Assembly (NCBI RefSeq): GCF_000355765.4 | Contig: NZ_CP021106.3 | Location: forward strand, 3,195,137 to 3,259,136 | Length of the DNA: 64,000 nucleotides | Direction: 5' to 3' | Source of the DNA: Nitrosospira lacus | Lineage (GTDB): Bacteria > Pseudomonadota > Gammaproteobacteria > Burkholderiales > Nitrosomonadaceae | Shown: positions 47,854-57,097 of the stretch, one piece after another | Layout of the letters: each line of letters opens with the position of its first letter | How positions within the stretch are numbered: the first letter of the stretch is position 1 | Notes under the pieces: generated by a model | The model's input: only the letters and a program-made list of their open reading frames with translations | The model's database searches: none | Told to the model about the DNA's origin: nothing | Program-made: the position numbers and the translations under genes

Positions 47854-47946
47854 TGGCGGAGAGGGTGGGATTCGAACCCACGTGCCAGGTTACCCTGACC
47901 ATCTGATTTCGAGTCAGCGCCGTTATGGCCACTTCGGTACCTCTCC
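47854..47946 (-). tRNA. serU-like: tRNA-Ser (anticodon CGA)
   Basis: 93 nt. The 7-bp acceptor stem GGAGAGG/CCTCTCC, anticodon stem CTGACT/AATCAG-type with CGA in the loop, a long variable arm and the T-loop GTTCGAATC are all visible. The 3' end includes an encoded CCA (47854-47856 on the minus strand). It decodes UCG. The 3' end points into the island, next to the integrase, the classic integration arrangement. Confidence 0.95.
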
Positions 47947-48048
47947 ATTGCGTAGCGGATATTTTACCAGTTTATCCCGCGTTTATCTTGCGCTCGTTCA
48001 GCGCAAAAACATGGCAGAATGTTCCTGTATTCTGCCCGCCTCTCATCC

Positions 48049-49443
48049 ATGCGCAACCTCTCTCGCCCGTTTGTTATTCTTATTGTTTGCGGTCTCACGC
48101 TTACCGCCTGCGATACGTTTGAGAAGCCGGTGCTACCGTTCGACAAGACTAATGAACTGGTGGTCATTACTATTAACAGCCCTGATACCTACTACGAAAA
48201 TGCCGACGGCAGCTATGCCGGACTGGAGTTTGACCTTGCTTCCGAATTCGCGCGAGACCTGGGCATGCAGATAAAATTCAGGATAGCGCCTGGATTGGAT
48301 CAGGTACTGACGAAGTTGGAGGAGCATAAGGGACATTTCGCCGCAGGTTTAACCGTTGGCACCAAGCATGAACTGCACGCTCGTTTTGGCCCTGTTTATC
48401 AGCGTATCCAACCTCAGGTTGTCTACAATACTGACTACCGCAGACCCAGGAATATCCCTCAGCTCGTAGGAAAAACCATCGAGATCGCGCGAGGGACAAC
48501 CTATGCCGAACAGCTCAATAAAGCAATGCAGCAAGCTCCCGGCCTGAAATGGACTGAAGTGGATATCACGGGCGAAGATCTGCTGGCAAAACTCGCGGAA
48601 GGAAAAATCGACTATGTAGTGGCCGACTCCACGCAGATAAATCAGGCCAAGAATTTCTATCCCAATCTCGACGCCGCCTTCGATCTGGGCGAACCCGTCG
48701 GCAAGGCGTGGGCGTTTTCACCCTATGCCGAGCGGGAATTATTGGAGAAGACTCGGAAGTTTTTTGACCGTATCGAACAGGATGGTACCCTGATGCGCCT
48801 GCTGGACCGGTATTACGGTCACATCCAGCGGCTTGAGCAGGCGGATGTAAGTGGCATCCTGGATAAAAGGCGCACGCTGCTACCGGATTTGCGTGGCCAT
48901 TTTCATGAGGCCGAGGAATTGACGGGGATCGACTGGCGCCTGATCGCGGCATTGGCATATCAGGAGTCCCACTGGAATCATCTGGCGGTTTCACCCGCCA
49001 ATGTACGGGGCATCATGATGTTAACGGAGACGACCGCCGACCGGATGAAAGTAACCGATCGGCTGGACACGCGACAGAACATACTCGCTGGCGCGCGTTA
49101 CCTGCGATCGCTCATGGACAGGTTACCTACCCGCATCCTGGAACCCGACCGCACCTGGATCGCGCTGGCGGCATATAATCAAGGCGCCAGTCACATCGAG
49201 GATGCGCGCATTCTGGCGCAGCGTCTCGAATTGAACCCGGATTCATGGGTGGATCTGAAAAAGACGTTGCCGTTATTGAGCCTCAGCAAATACTTCCAGA
49301 ATTTGAAACACGGCTATGCGCGCGGCGGCGAAGCGGTGATCCTGACAGAATCCGTGCGGACTTACTACAACATTTTACTGAAATATGAACGCCCTTATTC
49401 CTGGGGATTTCCGGTTGCCAATGAAACCGGCGCGCTATCCTGA
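48049..49443 (+). CDS. mltF: Membrane-bound lytic murein transglycosylase F
   Basis: 464 aa from the ATG at 48049; an ATG at 48019 is also possible. A short signal with lipobox (VCGLTLTAC) is followed by a periplasmic solute-binding-like domain (residues 40-265, ELVVITINSPDTYYENADGSYAGLEFDLA) and a lytic transglycosylase domain with the catalytic Glu in YQESHWNHLAVSPANVRGIMML. MltF cleaves peptidoglycan glycan strands and is anchored in the outer membrane. The SBP module is regulatory. Neither start has a strong ribosome site. Confidence 0.9.
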   Translation: MRNLSRPFVILIVCGLTLTACDTFEKPVLPFDKTNELVVITINSPDTYYENADGSYAGLEFDLASEFARDLGMQIKFRIAPGLDQVLTKLEEHKGHFAAGLTVGTKHELHARFGPVYQRIQPQVVYNTDYRRPRNIPQLVGKTIEIARGTTYAEQLNKAMQQAPGLKWTEVDITGEDLLAKLAEGKIDYVVADSTQINQAKNFYPNLDAAFDLGEPVGKAWAFSPYAERELLEKTRKFFDRIEQDGTLMRLLDRYYGHIQRLEQADVSGILDKRRTLLPDLRGHFHEAEELTGIDWRLIAALAYQESHWNHLAVSPANVRGIMMLTETTADRMKVTDRLDTRQNILAGARYLRSLMDRLPTRILEPDRTWIALAAYNQGASHIEDARILAQRLELNPDSWVDLKKTLPLLSLSKYFQNLKHGYARGGEAVILTESVRTYYNILLKYERPYSWGFPVANETGALS

Positions 49444-49642
49444 GGAGCCTCCAAATGATTCCCCAAGTCTTGCCAATTCGATAAGGCATACTACTTGGCG
49501 GAACGGAATGCGGTGCGGAGATTATCCATCCCCATCGATTCGTCCCTGAATAATAGTTGTTGAGTGATTGAAGCAGTCGGGCTATATTGAAGCTGTCAAT
49601 TTGTGACCCGTTTCTAACCAACTTCAACTTAGGGAGGATGCC

Positions 49643-50281
49643 ATGACTTTACGCTTAGGCGATATTGCACCTGATTTCGAGCAAGATTCCTCAATCGGCA
49701 AGATTAAATTCCATAAATGGATCGGAGATTCCTGGGCTGTACTGTTTTCGCATCCCGCCGATTACACGCCCGTTTGCACCACCGAACTGGGGATGACCGC
49801 GAAACTCAAGTCTGAATTCGACAAGCGCAATGTCAAGGCGATCGGGCTATCGGTTGATCCGGTGGACAAGCACACAGGATGGATCAAGGATATTGAAGAA
49901 ACACAAAATTGCAGCGTCAACTTTCCCATCATCGCGGATGTGGACAAGAAGGTCGCGGCCCTCTATGACATGATTCATCCGAATCAGTCTGAAACCATGA
50001 CTGTCCGTTCGTTGTTCATCATCGATCCAAAAAAGAAAGTGCGCCTCATCATCACGTATCCCATGAGTACCGGCCGGAACTTTGACGAAGTACTGCGGGT
50101 TCTCGATGCGCTCCAACTGACCGATAATTGTTCAGTGGCGACCCCGGCCAACTGGAAGGATGGAGATGACGTGATTATCCCACTGACAATTCAGGACGAA
50201 GCAGTCATCAAGCAAAAATTCCCGAAAGGTTATAAGGCGCCTCGCCCCTACCTGCGCGTGACGCCGCAGCCGAATAAATAA
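49643..50281 (+). CDS. 1-Cys peroxiredoxin (Prx6 family)
   Basis: 212 aa. Peroxidatic Cys in HPADYTPVCTTELG, and the C-terminal Prx6 region FPKGYKAPRPYLR. It reduces H2O2 and organic hydroperoxides; a single Cys suggests it needs an external reductant. GGGAGGATGCC gives a strong ribosome site for the ATG at 49643. Followed by its own terminator. Useful in an aerobic ammonia oxidiser. Confidence 0.93.
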   Translation: MTLRLGDIAPDFEQDSSIGKIKFHKWIGDSWAVLFSHPADYTPVCTTELGMTAKLKSEFDKRNVKAIGLSVDPVDKHTGWIKDIEETQNCSVNFPIIADVDKKVAALYDMIHPNQSETMTVRSLFIIDPKKKVRLIITYPMSTGRNFDEVLRVLDALQLTDNCSVATPANWKDGDDVIIPLTIQDEAVIKQKFPKGYKAPRPYLRVTPQPNK

Positions 50282-50306
50282 CAACCCGCCATTCGATTCG
50301 GAAATG

Positions 50307-50335
50307 AAAAGCGCCCCAGTCCAGGGCGCTTTTTT
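50307..50335. terminator. Bidirectional Rho-independent terminator between prx and cysG
   Basis: An 8-bp stem AAGCGCCC/GGGCGCTT with a 7-base loop, followed by TTTTT on the plus strand and preceded by AAAA, which gives a T-run on the minus strand. It can stop transcription of both the peroxiredoxin and the convergent cysG. Confidence 0.8.
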
Positions 50336-50434
50336 GTAGGGCAATGAAATGGACTCCTCCCTCCCTACGGCATCGAAGTGTGCCAGACTGCAGTTTCGAT
50401 CAAACTGTCAGCAGAAGGAGGAATCTTCATTATC

Positions 50435-51847
50435 CTACAGCTTTTTATTTGTGCTTTCAGGCTCGAACCAGGCAAGTCGCCGGTGCAGTTTAACGACCTC
50501 GCCAACAATGATAAGAGTCGGGGGGGCAAGATGGGCTGTTGCGGTCAGGTCCGGAAGGCTTTCCAGCGTACCGGTCAGTACCCGCTGGTTGCGAGTGCTC
50601 GCCTGCTGCACGATGGCTGCGGGTGTCGTGGCGGACATCCCATGCGCAATCAATTGCCGGCACAGCACGGGTAATCCAAGCAGCCCCATGTAGATCACGA
50701 TGGTCTGGTTTGGCCGTGCCAGCATGGGCCAATCCAGGTCGACGCTGCCGTCCTTGAGATGGCCGGTCACGAAGACGCAGGACTGGGCGTAATCGCGATG
50801 AGTGAGCGGAATACCGGCATAGGATGCCGCCCCGGATGCGGCTGTAATGCCGGGTACCACCTGGAAAGGAATACTCTGCCCGGATAGCGTTTCGATTTCC
50901 TCGCCGCCGCGGCCGAATATGAAGGGGTCGCCCCCTTTCAGCCGCAGTACGCGTTTACCTTCTTTCGCCAACCGCACGAGTAATTCATTGATGGATTCCT
51001 GGGGCATGACATGCTTGCTCCGCTCCTTACCGGCATAGATACGGGACGCATCGCGACGCACCATATCGAGTATCTCGGGCGACACCAGGCGGTCATACAC
51101 AACCACATCTGCTTGCTGCATCAGGCGCATCGCGCGAAAAGTCAGCAGTTCGGGGTCTCCCGGCCCGGCGCCCACGAGATAAACTTCTCCCTGCACGGCT
51201 TCGTCCGCTTCGCTTTTCAGCGAATGCTCCAGGTAGTCCTGTGCCGCCCGGTCCCGCCCGGCGAAGACCATCTCGGCAAATGGCCCTTGCAATGCTTTTT
51301 CCCAGAATATGCGCCGCTTCTCCGGATGCGAGAAATGCAATTTCACTCGCTCACGGAAACCGGCGGCGTAAGCCGCGAGGCGGCCATACGCGGCCGGTAT
51401 CATGGTTTCCAGACGAGCCCGCAGCAACCTTGCCAATACCGGCGATGCGCCGCCACTCGAAACCGCGACCAGAATAGGGGAACGATCTACAATGGAAGGC
51501 ATGATGAAGGAACAAAGCGCCGGATTGTCCACGACATTGACGGGGATGTGCAATTGTCCTGCCGCCTCGGAAACTTCCCGATTGACTGCCGGGTCGCCGG
51601 TAGCGGCAATAACCAAGACCGTATCGCCCAGATGATCGGGGCGAAAGGCTTCGGTGCGATGAGTGATGACCCCTGGGGGCTGTTCGCGCAATTGCTCGCT
51701 CAGTTCGGCACATAGCTCGGGCGCTATTATTGTGATGCGGGCATGCGCGCGCAACAGCAATGCAATCTTGCGGGCGGCGACTTCCCCGCCGCCAATCACC
51801 AGGCAATTGCGATTTTTAATGTTGACAAAGATGGGCAGGAAATCCAT
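50435..51847 (-). CDS. cysG: Siroheme synthase (CysG)
   Basis: 470 aa. The N-terminal half is the precorrin-2 dehydrogenase/ferrochelatase (NAD motif [13 protein letters not shown]), and the C-terminal half is uroporphyrinogen-III methyltransferase ([21 protein letters not shown] and GRGGEE region). The enzyme makes siroheme for sulfite and nitrite reductases. The start at 51847 is 2 bases from repeat copy C, which ends TTTAGGATAA in gene sense and so provides the ribosome site. Confidence 0.95.
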   Translation of the reverse strand: MDFLPIFVNIKNRNCLVIGGGEVAARKIALLLRAHARITIIAPELCAELSEQLREQPPGVITHRTEAFRPDHLGDTVLVIAATGDPAVNREVSEAAGQLHIPVNVVDNPALCSFIMPSIVDRSPILVAVSSGGASPVLARLLRARLETMIPAAYGRLAAYAAGFRERVKLHFSHPEKRRIFWEKALQGPFAEMVFAGRDRAAQDYLEHSLKSEADEAVQGEVYLVGAGPGDPELLTFRAMRLMQQADVVVYDRLVSPEILDMVRRDASRIYAGKERSKHVMPQESINELLVRLAKEGKRVLRLKGGDPFIFGRGGEEIETLSGQSIPFQVVPGITAASGAASYAGIPLTHRDYAQSCVFVTGHLKDGSVDLDWPMLARPNQTIVIYMGLLGLPVLCRQLIAHGMSATTPAAIVQQASTRNQRVLTGTLESLPDLTATAHLAPPTLIIVGEVVKLHRRLAWFEPESTNKKL

Positions 51848-51849
51848 TT

Positions 51850-52242
51850 ATCCTAAATCCGGTAGTTGGACGGGGTAAAGTGCGCGGTTTTTGGGGTACA
51901 GGGCCAGGCGCAACGACGCGGGATGGTGCAACCGCGCAGGATGGAAGAGTACCTTCTGCAGGAAGGTATGACTCCGTAGCGGGGTGCGGGCGCGCCATGC
52001 GTGGAACATCAGCACGGTCGCGGCATCCCCTGCGCTGCCCGATCCCCACTTCACGGGGCACCTCGTGCGACGCTCCGGGGCGCCCCATTCCAAGAAATTG
52101 CACCACAGCCATGTACCGCAAAAACGATGCAATTCATCCCATAGTGGCTTCACCCGGAAGGTAAGCGTCAGATAATAAGAAATATTGTTATTACTCATAA
52201 CACCGGTGTATTAAATGAGCGATCAACCACTGGGTTCAGGAT
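51850..52242 (-). repeat. MITE-like element, copy C (393 bp)
   Basis: Left end ATCCTAAATCCGGTAGTTG (51850-51868) and right end CAACCACTGGGTTCAGGAT (52224-52242), imperfect inverses. The left 75 bases match copy B closely (GGTTTTTGGGGTACAGGGCC), and the right 60 match B (CATAACACCGGTG, GAGCGATCAACC). The longest copy; its extra middle has no open reading frame of weight. It is inserted directly before cysG. Confidence 0.75.
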
Positions 52243-52536
52243 TGTTCCATTTTAAAGAAGCTATAACCTGGTTTGCCGCCACTTGACCTTTTGGGGATTT
52301 TTATGAGTTCGCTACAACTCCCGGGCTCGCAATAACGATTGCGCATTCCGTATTACTTTACCCGAAAATTCATTAGAGTGAGTTGGCCCACGCCTCGCGA
52401 CCCATTTCCTTTTCGTGAAAAAACATGAATGCACCCTTCGAACATGGAATGCACTCTTCTTTTAGGGAGTTCATTTTTCATGGCTCCGCTTATTTGCTAT
52501 GATGCGTGTCTTGCTGAGCGCGGAATAGCTTCCTTT
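52243..52536. promoter_or_regulatory. Upstream region and possible promoter of the PHP gene
   Basis: Between repeat C and the PHP gene. An extended -10, TGCTATGAT at 52495-52503, lies 34 bases before the PHP start, which also supports the short start. A poor -35. Nothing else was recognised in this stretch. Confidence 0.4.
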
Positions 52537-53379
52537 ATGCCCAATATCGACCTCCATTGCCATTCGACGGTTTCCGACGGCTTGCTATCGCCCACGCTGT
52601 TGGTGGAACATGCAGCCGCACGCGGGGTGGATGTGCTGGCGCTAACCGATCATGATGACGTTGCCGGACTGGAGGAAGCGCGCCGGGTCGCCGCCGGGAA
52701 GAATATTACGTTTATCGACGGTGTGGAAATCTCTGTTGACTGGCGCGGACAGACCCTGCATATTGTCGGGCTTGGTATAGATCCCGCGCATTCGCAACTG
52801 GCCGACGGCCTGAAGTCCATTCGCGATGGACGCACCGTGCGCGCCCTCAATATTGCCGCGCAACTGGATAAATTTGGTATCCATGGCAGTTTTGAAGGTG
52901 CTTTCGCCCACGCCGGGAATGGACGGTTGATAGGCCGTACACATTTTGCTCGTTTTCTGGTCCAGCAAGGTTACGCCAAAGACGTAAGATCCGTATTCAA
53001 GAAATATCTCGTTAAAGGAAAACCCGGTTACGCGCCGCACCAGTGGGCACCATTAAGCGATGCGGTCAACTGGATACGCAATAGCGGCGGCAGAGCCGTC
53101 ATTGCTCACCCGGCACGCTATAAATTGGGCAAAGACGCGCTGGATGAGTTGATGCGAGAATTTCGCACCTTGGGCGGCGAGGCTATCGAGGTCATCACCG
53201 CCAGTCACACGCCAGAGCAATCTCTGCTGTTTGCAAATCATAGCCGGCGTATGGGTTTGCTGGCGTCGCGCGGCTCGGATTTTCACGGACCGGGCGAGAG
53301 CTATTTTGACTTGGGCCGGATGCCGGAATTGCCGGCCAACTGTACACCCGTATGGCATGATTGGAAGCAGGTGATGTAG
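52537..53379 (+). CDS. PHP-domain phosphatase/nuclease (TrpH/RNase AM-like)
   Basis: 280 aa from the ATG at 52537; an earlier frame extends to 52429, but a promoter-like sequence lies in it. PHP metal motifs: DLHCHSTVSDG, LTDHDDVAG, HPARYKL and GSDFHGP. The family includes the 3',5'-nucleoside bisphosphate phosphatase/5'-3' exoribonuclease encoded near trp or yciO genes; the gene order PHP-yciO-site-2 protease-trpS-scpAB supports that assignment. Confidence 0.85.
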   Translation: MPNIDLHCHSTVSDGLLSPTLLVEHAAARGVDVLALTDHDDVAGLEEARRVAAGKNITFIDGVEISVDWRGQTLHIVGLGIDPAHSQLADGLKSIRDGRTVRALNIAAQLDKFGIHGSFEGAFAHAGNGRLIGRTHFARFLVQQGYAKDVRSVFKKYLVKGKPGYAPHQWAPLSDAVNWIRNSGGRAVIAHPARYKLGKDALDELMREFRTLGGEAIEVITASHTPEQSLLFANHSRRMGLLASRGSDFHGPGESYFDLGRMPELPANCTPVWHDWKQVM

Positions 53380-53636
53380 TGGAGGGGTACGCCCCGCTTC
53401 CACAATCTCTCATCCTCCAATAACTATAATGCCGTCACTTTGCCGTACTGTTCGCAAGCAAATTATTTTCCTGGCTGTCTGGCGAATTCGAAGAACCGAG
53501 GCGAGAAAATGGCAGGCCGAGGATAGCGTTTGAAGACTTTGAAGGCCAATCAATGCGCTGGCGCCGGCTCTCGATCTTGAGATTTTTTTAGAATTGCCCT
53601 TAAAACTTATAACTGCAATCAGAAACTGTTTCTCGC

Positions 53637-54269
53637 GTGGCTCAATTCTTTTCCATTCACCCGGCAAATCCGCAGTTGCGCTTGATAAGACAAGCTGCGG
53701 CCATCGTACGTGCCGGCGGCGTGCTCGCTTATCCAACCGATTCCTGTTATGCGCTGGGTGGCCACTTGGGGGACAAAACGGTCATGACACGCATTCGCGC
53801 CATACGGCAAGTGGATGAGCACCATCACTTTACGCTGATGTGCCGGAATCTGGCCGAGATCTCGCATTATGCGAAAGTCGATAATCGACAATACCGGTTA
53901 CTCAAGGCGAGCACACCCGGCAGCTATACGTTCATATTTCAGGCCACGCGCGAAGTGCCACGCCGCTTGCAGCATCCGAAACGCAACACTATCGGCCTGA
54001 GGATACCTGACCATCCGGTAGTGCAGGCACTTCTGGCAGAGCTGAACGAGCCGCTGTTGAGTTCCACTTTGATGCTGCCTGGAGACGAGTTTCCTCTCAA
54101 TGATGCCGGGGAAATCCGTGATCGCCTCGAACATCATGTAGAACTGGTATTGGATGGCGGCGCCTGCGGCCTGGAGATGAGTACCGTGGTCGATCTGACC
54201 GGTGACGAGCCGATACTCGTACGGCAAGGAAAGGGCAGTCTCGCGCCATTCGGAATCGTGCATGGATAG
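53637..54269 (+). CDS. yciO: YciO/Sua5/YrdC-family protein (threonylcarbamoyl-AMP synthase-like)
   Basis: 210 aa, GTG start. The YrdC fold is shown by LAYPTDSCYALGGHL (start strand), FTLMCRNL, TIGLRIPDHP and PLLSSTLMLP (ATP/threonine pocket). It may contribute to t6A tRNA modification, though YciO-type members are not always active TsaC enzymes. It overlaps the next gene by 8 bases (ATGGATAG), so the two are translationally coupled. The 257-base gap before it holds nothing recognised. Confidence 0.85.
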   Translation: MAQFFSIHPANPQLRLIRQAAAIVRAGGVLAYPTDSCYALGGHLGDKTVMTRIRAIRQVDEHHHFTLMCRNLAEISHYAKVDNRQYRLLKASTPGSYTFIFQATREVPRRLQHPKRNTIGLRIPDHPVVQALLAELNEPLLSSTLMLPGDEFPLNDAGEIRDRLEHHVELVLDGGACGLEMSTVVDLTGDEPILVRQGKGSLAPFGIVHG

Positions 54270-54909
54270 CGTTATCCAGAACATCGCTATTTATGCGCTG
54301 CCAGTGATTTTCGCCATCACCCTGCACGAGGCTGCGCACGGGTATGTAGCTAAGCATTTCGGCGATCTCACGGCCTATGCGCAAGGACGCGTCAGTCTGA
54401 ATCCAGTTCGGCATATCGATCCGGTGGGTACGATTCTGCTTCCGTTGTTAACACTGCTGCTGGGCGGGATTCTATTTGGCTGGGCAAAGCCGGTACCGGT
54501 TAATTTCTCGGCACTGCGCCATCCGAAACAGGATATGCTTTGGGTAGCGTTGGCCGGACCGGGCGCGAATCTCTTCATGGCCTTGCTTTGGGCGTTGGTA
54601 ATCAAGCTGGGGATCGGCCTGCCGGAAAGCGATCTGGCAAGACCCATGATACTGATGGGCGAAGCAGGCATCAAAATCAATGTGATACTAATGGTGCTGA
54701 ATCTCTTGCCGCTGCCACCGCTGGATGGCGGGCGGATTGCGGTAAGCCTGCTGCCTCACCATATGGCACACAGTTTTTCGAAGATTGAGCCTTATGGCTT
54801 TATGATCCTGTTATTGTTATTGATCACCGGCGTGCTCGGTGCGATCATCGGGCCTTTTATCAGTATCACGATACAAATGGTGGTGTTGTTTTTTGGTCTG
54901 GAAGTTTAA
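54262..54909 (+). CDS. Site-2 protease family (M50) membrane metalloprotease
   Basis: 215 aa with about five membrane segments. The zinc motif HEAAH is in the first (VIFAITLHEAAHGYVAKHFGD), and the NxxPxPPLDGG-type motif LNLLPLPPLDGGRI carries the third ligand Asp. These proteases cut membrane-spanning substrates. Start codon overlaps the yciO stop. The open frame starts earlier in another gene, so 54262 was chosen. Confidence 0.9.
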   Translation: MDSVIQNIAIYALPVIFAITLHEAAHGYVAKHFGDLTAYAQGRVSLNPVRHIDPVGTILLPLLTLLLGGILFGWAKPVPVNFSALRHPKQDMLWVALAGPGANLFMALLWALVIKLGIGLPESDLARPMILMGEAGIKINVILMVLNLLPLPPLDGGRIAVSLLPHHMAHSFSKIEPYGFMILLLLLITGVLGAIIGPFISITIQMVVLFFGLEV

Positions 54910-54935
54910 TCAGGGATTATCTAAGGGCAAGCAAC

Positions 54936-56138
54936 ATGTTCGCTGATCGCGTTTTATCGGGGATGCGCCCCACCGGCGGCCTTCATTTAGGGCATTACCA
55001 CGGGGTGCTGAAGAACTGGGTGGAGCTGCAGCACCAATTCGAATGCCTTTTTTTTGTTGCCGACTGGCATGCACTCACCACGCATTACGATACTCCGGAG
55101 GTCATCGAGCAACATGTCTGGGACATGGTGATAGATTGGCTGGCCGCCGGGGTGGACCCGGCACAGGCGACCTTATTCATCCAATCCCGGGTGCCCGCCC
55201 ATGCCGAGTTGCATGTCTTGCTTTCGATGATTACCCCGCTGGGCTGGCTGGAACGCGTTCCATCCTACAAGGATCAGCAGGAGAAATTGTCGGAGAAGGA
55301 TCTGAGCACCTACGGCTTTCTGGGGTATCCCCTGCTTCAGAGTGCAGACATCCTTATTTATCGGGCCACTCGGGTTCCGGTAGGGGAGGATCAAGCGCCG
55401 CATATCGAATTTACCCGCGAGATCACGCGCCGCTTCAACCATATTTTTGGCAAGGAAGCCGGCTTCCAAGAAAAAGCCGAATTGGCCATAAAAAAACTTG
55501 GCTCCAAGAAATCCAGGGTCTATCGCGAACTACGGAATCGTTACCAGGAGCAGGGCGACGATGGCGCGCTGGCCGCTGCAAAATCGCTGCTTGAGGAGCA
55601 GCAGAACTTGAGCATGGGCGACCAGGAACGGTTGTTTGGCTACCTCGAGGGCGGCGGTAAAATGATACTTTCCGAGCCTGAAGTCATGCTTACGCCGGCA
55701 TCGAAAATGCCGGGGCTGGATGGACAAAAAATGTCCAAATCCTACAACAACACCATCAATCTGCGGGAAGATGAGGCCAGCGTCATCAAGAAAATCCGCA
55801 CGATGCCAACCGATCCGGCGCGCGTCCGGCGCAGCGACCCGGGTGATCCCGCCAAATGTCCGCTATGGCAATTCCACCTGGTGTACTCGAATGCAGAGAC
55901 CAAGGAATGGGTACAACGGGGATGCACGACCGCCGGTATCGGCTGTCTGGAATGCAAGCAGCCCGTCATTGACGCAATACTGGCGGAACAGAAACCCATG
56001 CATGAGCGTGCCCGGATGTATGAAGAAGATCCCACGCTGGTACGCAACATCATCGCTGATGGATGTGAGAGAGCGGACAAATTGGCACAGGAAACGATGC
56101 GTGACGTCAGGGAGGCGATGGGGTTGAATTATTTTTAA
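54936..56138 (+). CDS. trpS: Tryptophanyl-tRNA synthetase
   Basis: 400 aa, the long form with an extra segment around residues 195-235 (LRNRYQEQGDDGALAAAKSLLEEQQ) compared with the 330-aa enzyme. Class I motifs: HLGHYHG (HIGH) and GQKMSKSYNN (KMSKS). It charges tRNA-Trp. Followed by a 149-base gap to scpA, so the scp genes may have their own promoter. Confidence 0.95.
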   Translation: MFADRVLSGMRPTGGLHLGHYHGVLKNWVELQHQFECLFFVADWHALTTHYDTPEVIEQHVWDMVIDWLAAGVDPAQATLFIQSRVPAHAELHVLLSMITPLGWLERVPSYKDQQEKLSEKDLSTYGFLGYPLLQSADILIYRATRVPVGEDQAPHIEFTREITRRFNHIFGKEAGFQEKAELAIKKLGSKKSRVYRELRNRYQEQGDDGALAAAKSLLEEQQNLSMGDQERLFGYLEGGGKMILSEPEVMLTPASKMPGLDGQKMSKSYNNTINLREDEASVIKKIRTMPTDPARVRRSDPGDPAKCPLWQFHLVYSNAETKEWVQRGCTTAGIGCLECKQPVIDAILAEQKPMHERARMYEEDPTLVRNIIADGCERADKLAQETMRDVREAMGLNYF

Positions 56139-56287
56139 GACACGCCCATCAGATTCATGGGGGATTATTTGTCAATTTGCTTGCCCCGTTCATGCCTTCC
56201 GTTTGCCAGTCATGTACCAGCTGAGGGCAAGCCAATGCCGAGTGCGCCTGTGATGGTTCCGTTAATAATGGAAGGTGACTTCCCGGA

Positions 56288-57097
56288 ATGAATGACTTCC
56301 TTCATCCGGTGGTCAATGACCCGGTCGCGAAGATCCACGGTGAACCGCTAAGGGAGTTACCATCGGATTTGTACATTCCCCCAGATGCGCTGGAGGTGTT
56401 TCTGGACACCTTCCAAGGGCCTCTTGACTTGCTGCTCTATCTTATCCGCAAACATAATCTGGATGTGCTGGATATACCCATGGCCGAACTTACGCGGCAA
56501 TACATGGCCTATGTGGAGATGATGCGGGCCAATCAATTGGAGCTGGCGGCAGAATATCTTCTGATGGCCGCGGTGCTGATCGAAATCAAATCACGTATGC
56601 TGCTGCCGCGCCCCGTCGATAGGGCCGAGGAAGAGGGCGATCCGCGCGCCGAACTGGTGCGCCGTTTGATGGAATATGAGCAGATGAAACTCGCGGCACA
56701 GCGGCTTAACGAATTGCCACAGGCGGAACGTGATTTCGCGTTGACGCAGGTATCGATCGATCGGGCCGTGGTCAGGCATCTGCCGGACGTCAGCATGGAT
56801 GACCTGCGTAGCGCCTGGCTTGCGTTGATGGCCCGCTCGCAGGCGAATCGCCGTCATCGTATCACTCGCGATGAGCTTTCTGTTCGTGCGCACATGAGCC
56901 GCATCTTGCGTCATCTCCATGGCCATCGGTTTATCGAGTTCAGCGAACTATTCAGTGCTACCGCCGGAGTAGCGGAAATCGTGGTAACTTTTCTTGCGTT
57001 GCTGGAGCTGGTCAGGGAAAATCAGGTGGAAGTGGCGCAGCCTCAGGCTTTCGGGACTATTTATGTCAGACCCATCAGTTTCCTTGCCCCCGTCTAA
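56288..57097 (+). CDS. scpA: Segregation and condensation protein A
   Basis: 269 aa. The ScpA kleisin signature is at the N-terminus (FQGPLDLLLYLIRKHNLDVLDIPMAELTRQY), a helical middle follows, and the C-terminal winged helix ends AFGTIYVRPIS. It bridges the SMC head domains in the condensin complex. Overlaps scpB by 35 bases. Confidence 0.94.
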   Translation: MNDFLHPVVNDPVAKIHGEPLRELPSDLYIPPDALEVFLDTFQGPLDLLLYLIRKHNLDVLDIPMAELTRQYMAYVEMMRANQLELAAEYLLMAAVLIEIKSRMLLPRPVDRAEEEGDPRAELVRRLMEYEQMKLAAQRLNELPQAERDFALTQVSIDRAVVRHLPDVSMDDLRSAWLALMARSQANRRHRITRDELSVRAHMSRILRHLHGHRFIEFSELFSATAGVAEIVVTFLALLELVRENQVEVAQPQAFGTIYVRPISFLAPV

